Part shown: positions 4,405 through 5,004 of the stretch, one piece after another
Position numbering within the stretch: the stretch's first letter is position 1
Layout: every line of letters begins with the position of its first letter
Source: Candidatus Parvarchaeota archaeon
GTDB taxonomy: Archaea > Nanobdellota > Nanobdellia > CSSed11-243R1
Length of the DNA stretch: 5,004 nucleotides
NCBI GenBank assembly: GCA_003563585.1
Contig: PWUQ01000020.1
Span: 1-5,004 of the forward strand
Direction of reading: 5' to 3'
The notes under the pieces: model-generated
What the model was told of the DNA's origin: nothing
What the model saw: only the letters and a program-made list of their open reading frames with translations
Database searches by the model: none
Made by a program: the position numbers and the translations under genes

Positions 4405-4495
4405 GTGTCGAATGTGTTGGTGTCGAATGTGTTGGATTTGGTGTCGAATGTGTCGAACTTGTTGACGAATGTGTCGAATGTGTCGAATGTGTTGG
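4405..4495 (+). repeat. Array 2 of the G/T-rich GAATGTGT motif
   Basis: GAATGTGT begins at 4410, 4425, 4446, 4467, 4476 and 4485, at spacings of 15, 21, 21, 9 and 9. A 25-base block is identical between the arrays (4450-4474 equals 4187-4211), as is a 17-base block (4437-4453 equals 4258-4274). The orientation is the same as array 1. The array ends 40 bp before the next gene and just before its TATA-like element. Confidence 0.95.
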
Positions 4496-4502
4496 CGAAA
4501 AG

Positions 4503-4513
4503 TTAATAAATAA
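4503..4513 (+). promoter_or_regulatory. TATA-like element for the coiled-coil gene
   Basis: TTAATAAATAA is centred about 27 bp before the ATG at 4535 and no Shine-Dalgarno is present, so a leaderless mRNA is predicted. It begins eight bases after array 2, so proteins bound to the array could regulate this promoter. Confidence 0.45.
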
Positions 4514-4534
4514 GTTAAGCCTTAAAATACGTAT

Positions 4535-5004
4535 ATGAGTATTTTAACTAAGCTTAAGAAGCTTTTGAAGAAAAAAGATGAAGAAAAAGATGAAAAAGAG
4601 CAGATAGAAGAGGAAGAAATAGAGGAAAAGGAAGAATCTGTGAATTTAAATCTTGAAAATCTTAGGAATGATAGTGTATTAGATGACACTGAAAACGCTA
4701 TAAAATCCTGGTCCGAGACTCTTGAAGCAGCTAAACAGCACCCCCTTTCGCAGGCAAAGATAGTCAATACTAAGATATTAGAAGAATTAAGCTATGTTTT
4801 GAATCAAATGAACTTAAAAATGAATAAATTAGACAAATTGGATAAATTAGATGAAATATTGAGTATTTTGAATGAAACAAAAGAAGAATTGGATGAAAAA
4901 GGAGTAAAAAGCGAAAATCTTGAAAAAGCAATCGGAGAAATAGAAAATTTAACAATAAAAGACAAAGAAGTAATATCTTGGATAGAAAAACAGGGCAAAG
5001 TTAC
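4535..5004 (+). CDS. Charged coiled-coil protein, possible C-terminal HTH (partial, 3' end beyond window)
   Basis: I translated 156 open codons from ATG 4535 to the window edge. The N-terminus MSILTKLKKLLKKK is a basic amphipathic helix. It is followed by a Glu/Lys-rich acidic stretch (15-35) and helical segments: TENAIKSWSETLEAAKQHPL (52-71), then a probable coiled coil (about 77-140) with the repeated tripeptide KLDKLDKLDE (98-107). The last residues, IKDKEVISWIEKQGKV (141-156), resemble the first helix and turn of winged-HTH domains in archaeal regulators, so a DNA-binding domain may lie just outside the window. No signal peptide or membrane segment is seen. Three minus-strand open frames over this gene are explained as mirrors of its biased codons. 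The gene directly follows repeat array 2, which makes it a candidate repeat-binding or partition-type protein; this is inference from position and architecture. I do not recognise the family. Confidence 0.8.
   Translation, partial: MSILTKLKKLLKKKDEEKDEKEQIEEEEIEEKEESVNLNLENLRNDSVLDDTENAIKSWSETLEAAKQHPLSQAKIVNTKILEELSYVLNQMNLKMNKLDKLDKLDEILSILNETKEELDEKGVKSENLEKAIGEIENLTIKDKEVISWIEKQGKV

Larger units (their letters stand above)
3935..4534. other. 600-bp gene-free, repeat-rich region (possible origin, partition or operator site)
   Basis: No convincing gene is seen on either strand. From left to right it holds: a T-rich run that could end transcription of the preceding gene (about 3943-3965); four CTCACTT-type motifs (3971-4112); an inverted repeat (4141-4161); a G/T-rich array (4187-4308); a 96-bp spacer of about 91% A+T with a small inverted repeat (4309-4404); a second G/T-rich array (4405-4495); and the promoter of the next gene. 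Repeated same-strand motifs bracketing an AT-rich core resemble iteron origins or partition sites, but neither an origin recognition box nor a cdc6/orc1 gene is visible in this window. Confidence 0.5.

Noticed and set aside
4187..4495. CRISPR array
   Set aside because: Units are 9-21 bases, directly abutting and with no unique spacers of constant length; no cas gene is seen.
4187..4506. Small GTG-start ORFs within the arrays as genes
   Set aside because: No Shine-Dalgarno or ATG, low-complexity product, and the open frame follows trivially from triplet-step repeats; kept only as a finding.
4522..4998. Three minus-strand open frames (4522-4767, 4770-4955, 4804-4998)
   Set aside because: They overlap the plus-strand coiled-coil gene and show Ser/Phe/Leu-rich mirror composition without promoter or start support.

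Overview
The window looks like part of an archaeal chromosome. The evidence is a D-aminoacyl-tRNA deacylase of the archaeal/plant DtdA (GEK1) type, a tRNA-Gln interrupted by a bulge-helix-bulge intron, archaeal TATA-box promoters with leaderless or very short-leader mRNAs, T-tract terminators, and a signal-peptide protein with a DUF5667-like domain. The DNA is strongly AT-rich (codons AAA, ATA, AGA, GAA). A small-genome DPANN archaeon (Woesearchaeota/Pacearchaeota/Aenigmarchaeota-like) is my best guess. It is an inference, because no rRNA or other lineage marker is present.

Layout. 1-511 (minus): N-terminal 170 residues of dtdA, running off the left edge. 566-682 (plus): tRNA-Gln(CTG) with a 44-nt intron at the non-canonical position 29/30. 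The intron contains a perfect 15-bp tandem duplication that copies the 3' splice site. dtdA and the tRNA diverge from what looks like one palindromic TATA element near 537. 831-1544 (plus): exported helical DUF5667-like protein. 1556-2443 (minus, convergent): exported/membrane protein with one transmembrane helix and a C-terminal winged HTH, probably a membrane-bound regulator. 2702-3136 (plus): conserved-looking soluble protein of unknown function with a faint SecB-like outline. 3176-3466 (plus): small Cys-rich putative lipoprotein. 3572-3934 (plus): CxxC plus winged-HTH DNA-binding protein. 4535-5004 (plus, open at the right edge): acidic/basic coiled-coil protein that was cut just as an HTH-like segment may begin.

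The most unusual stretch is the roughly 600-bp gap at 3935-4534. It holds four same-strand CTCACTT-type motifs, an 8-bp inverted repeat, and two arrays of a G/T-rich GAATGTGT motif (13 exact copies, all on the plus strand). The arrays bracket a 96-bp spacer that is about 91% A+T. Iteron-like arrays around an easily melted core, flanked by DNA-binding-type genes, suggest a replication origin, partition site or large operator. None of these is proven by the sequence.

Functional links are limited. dtdA and tRNA-Gln are both translation genes. The two exported proteins at 831-2443 converge and may form an envelope/sensing pair. The genes on either side of the repeat region are the natural candidates for proteins that act on it.
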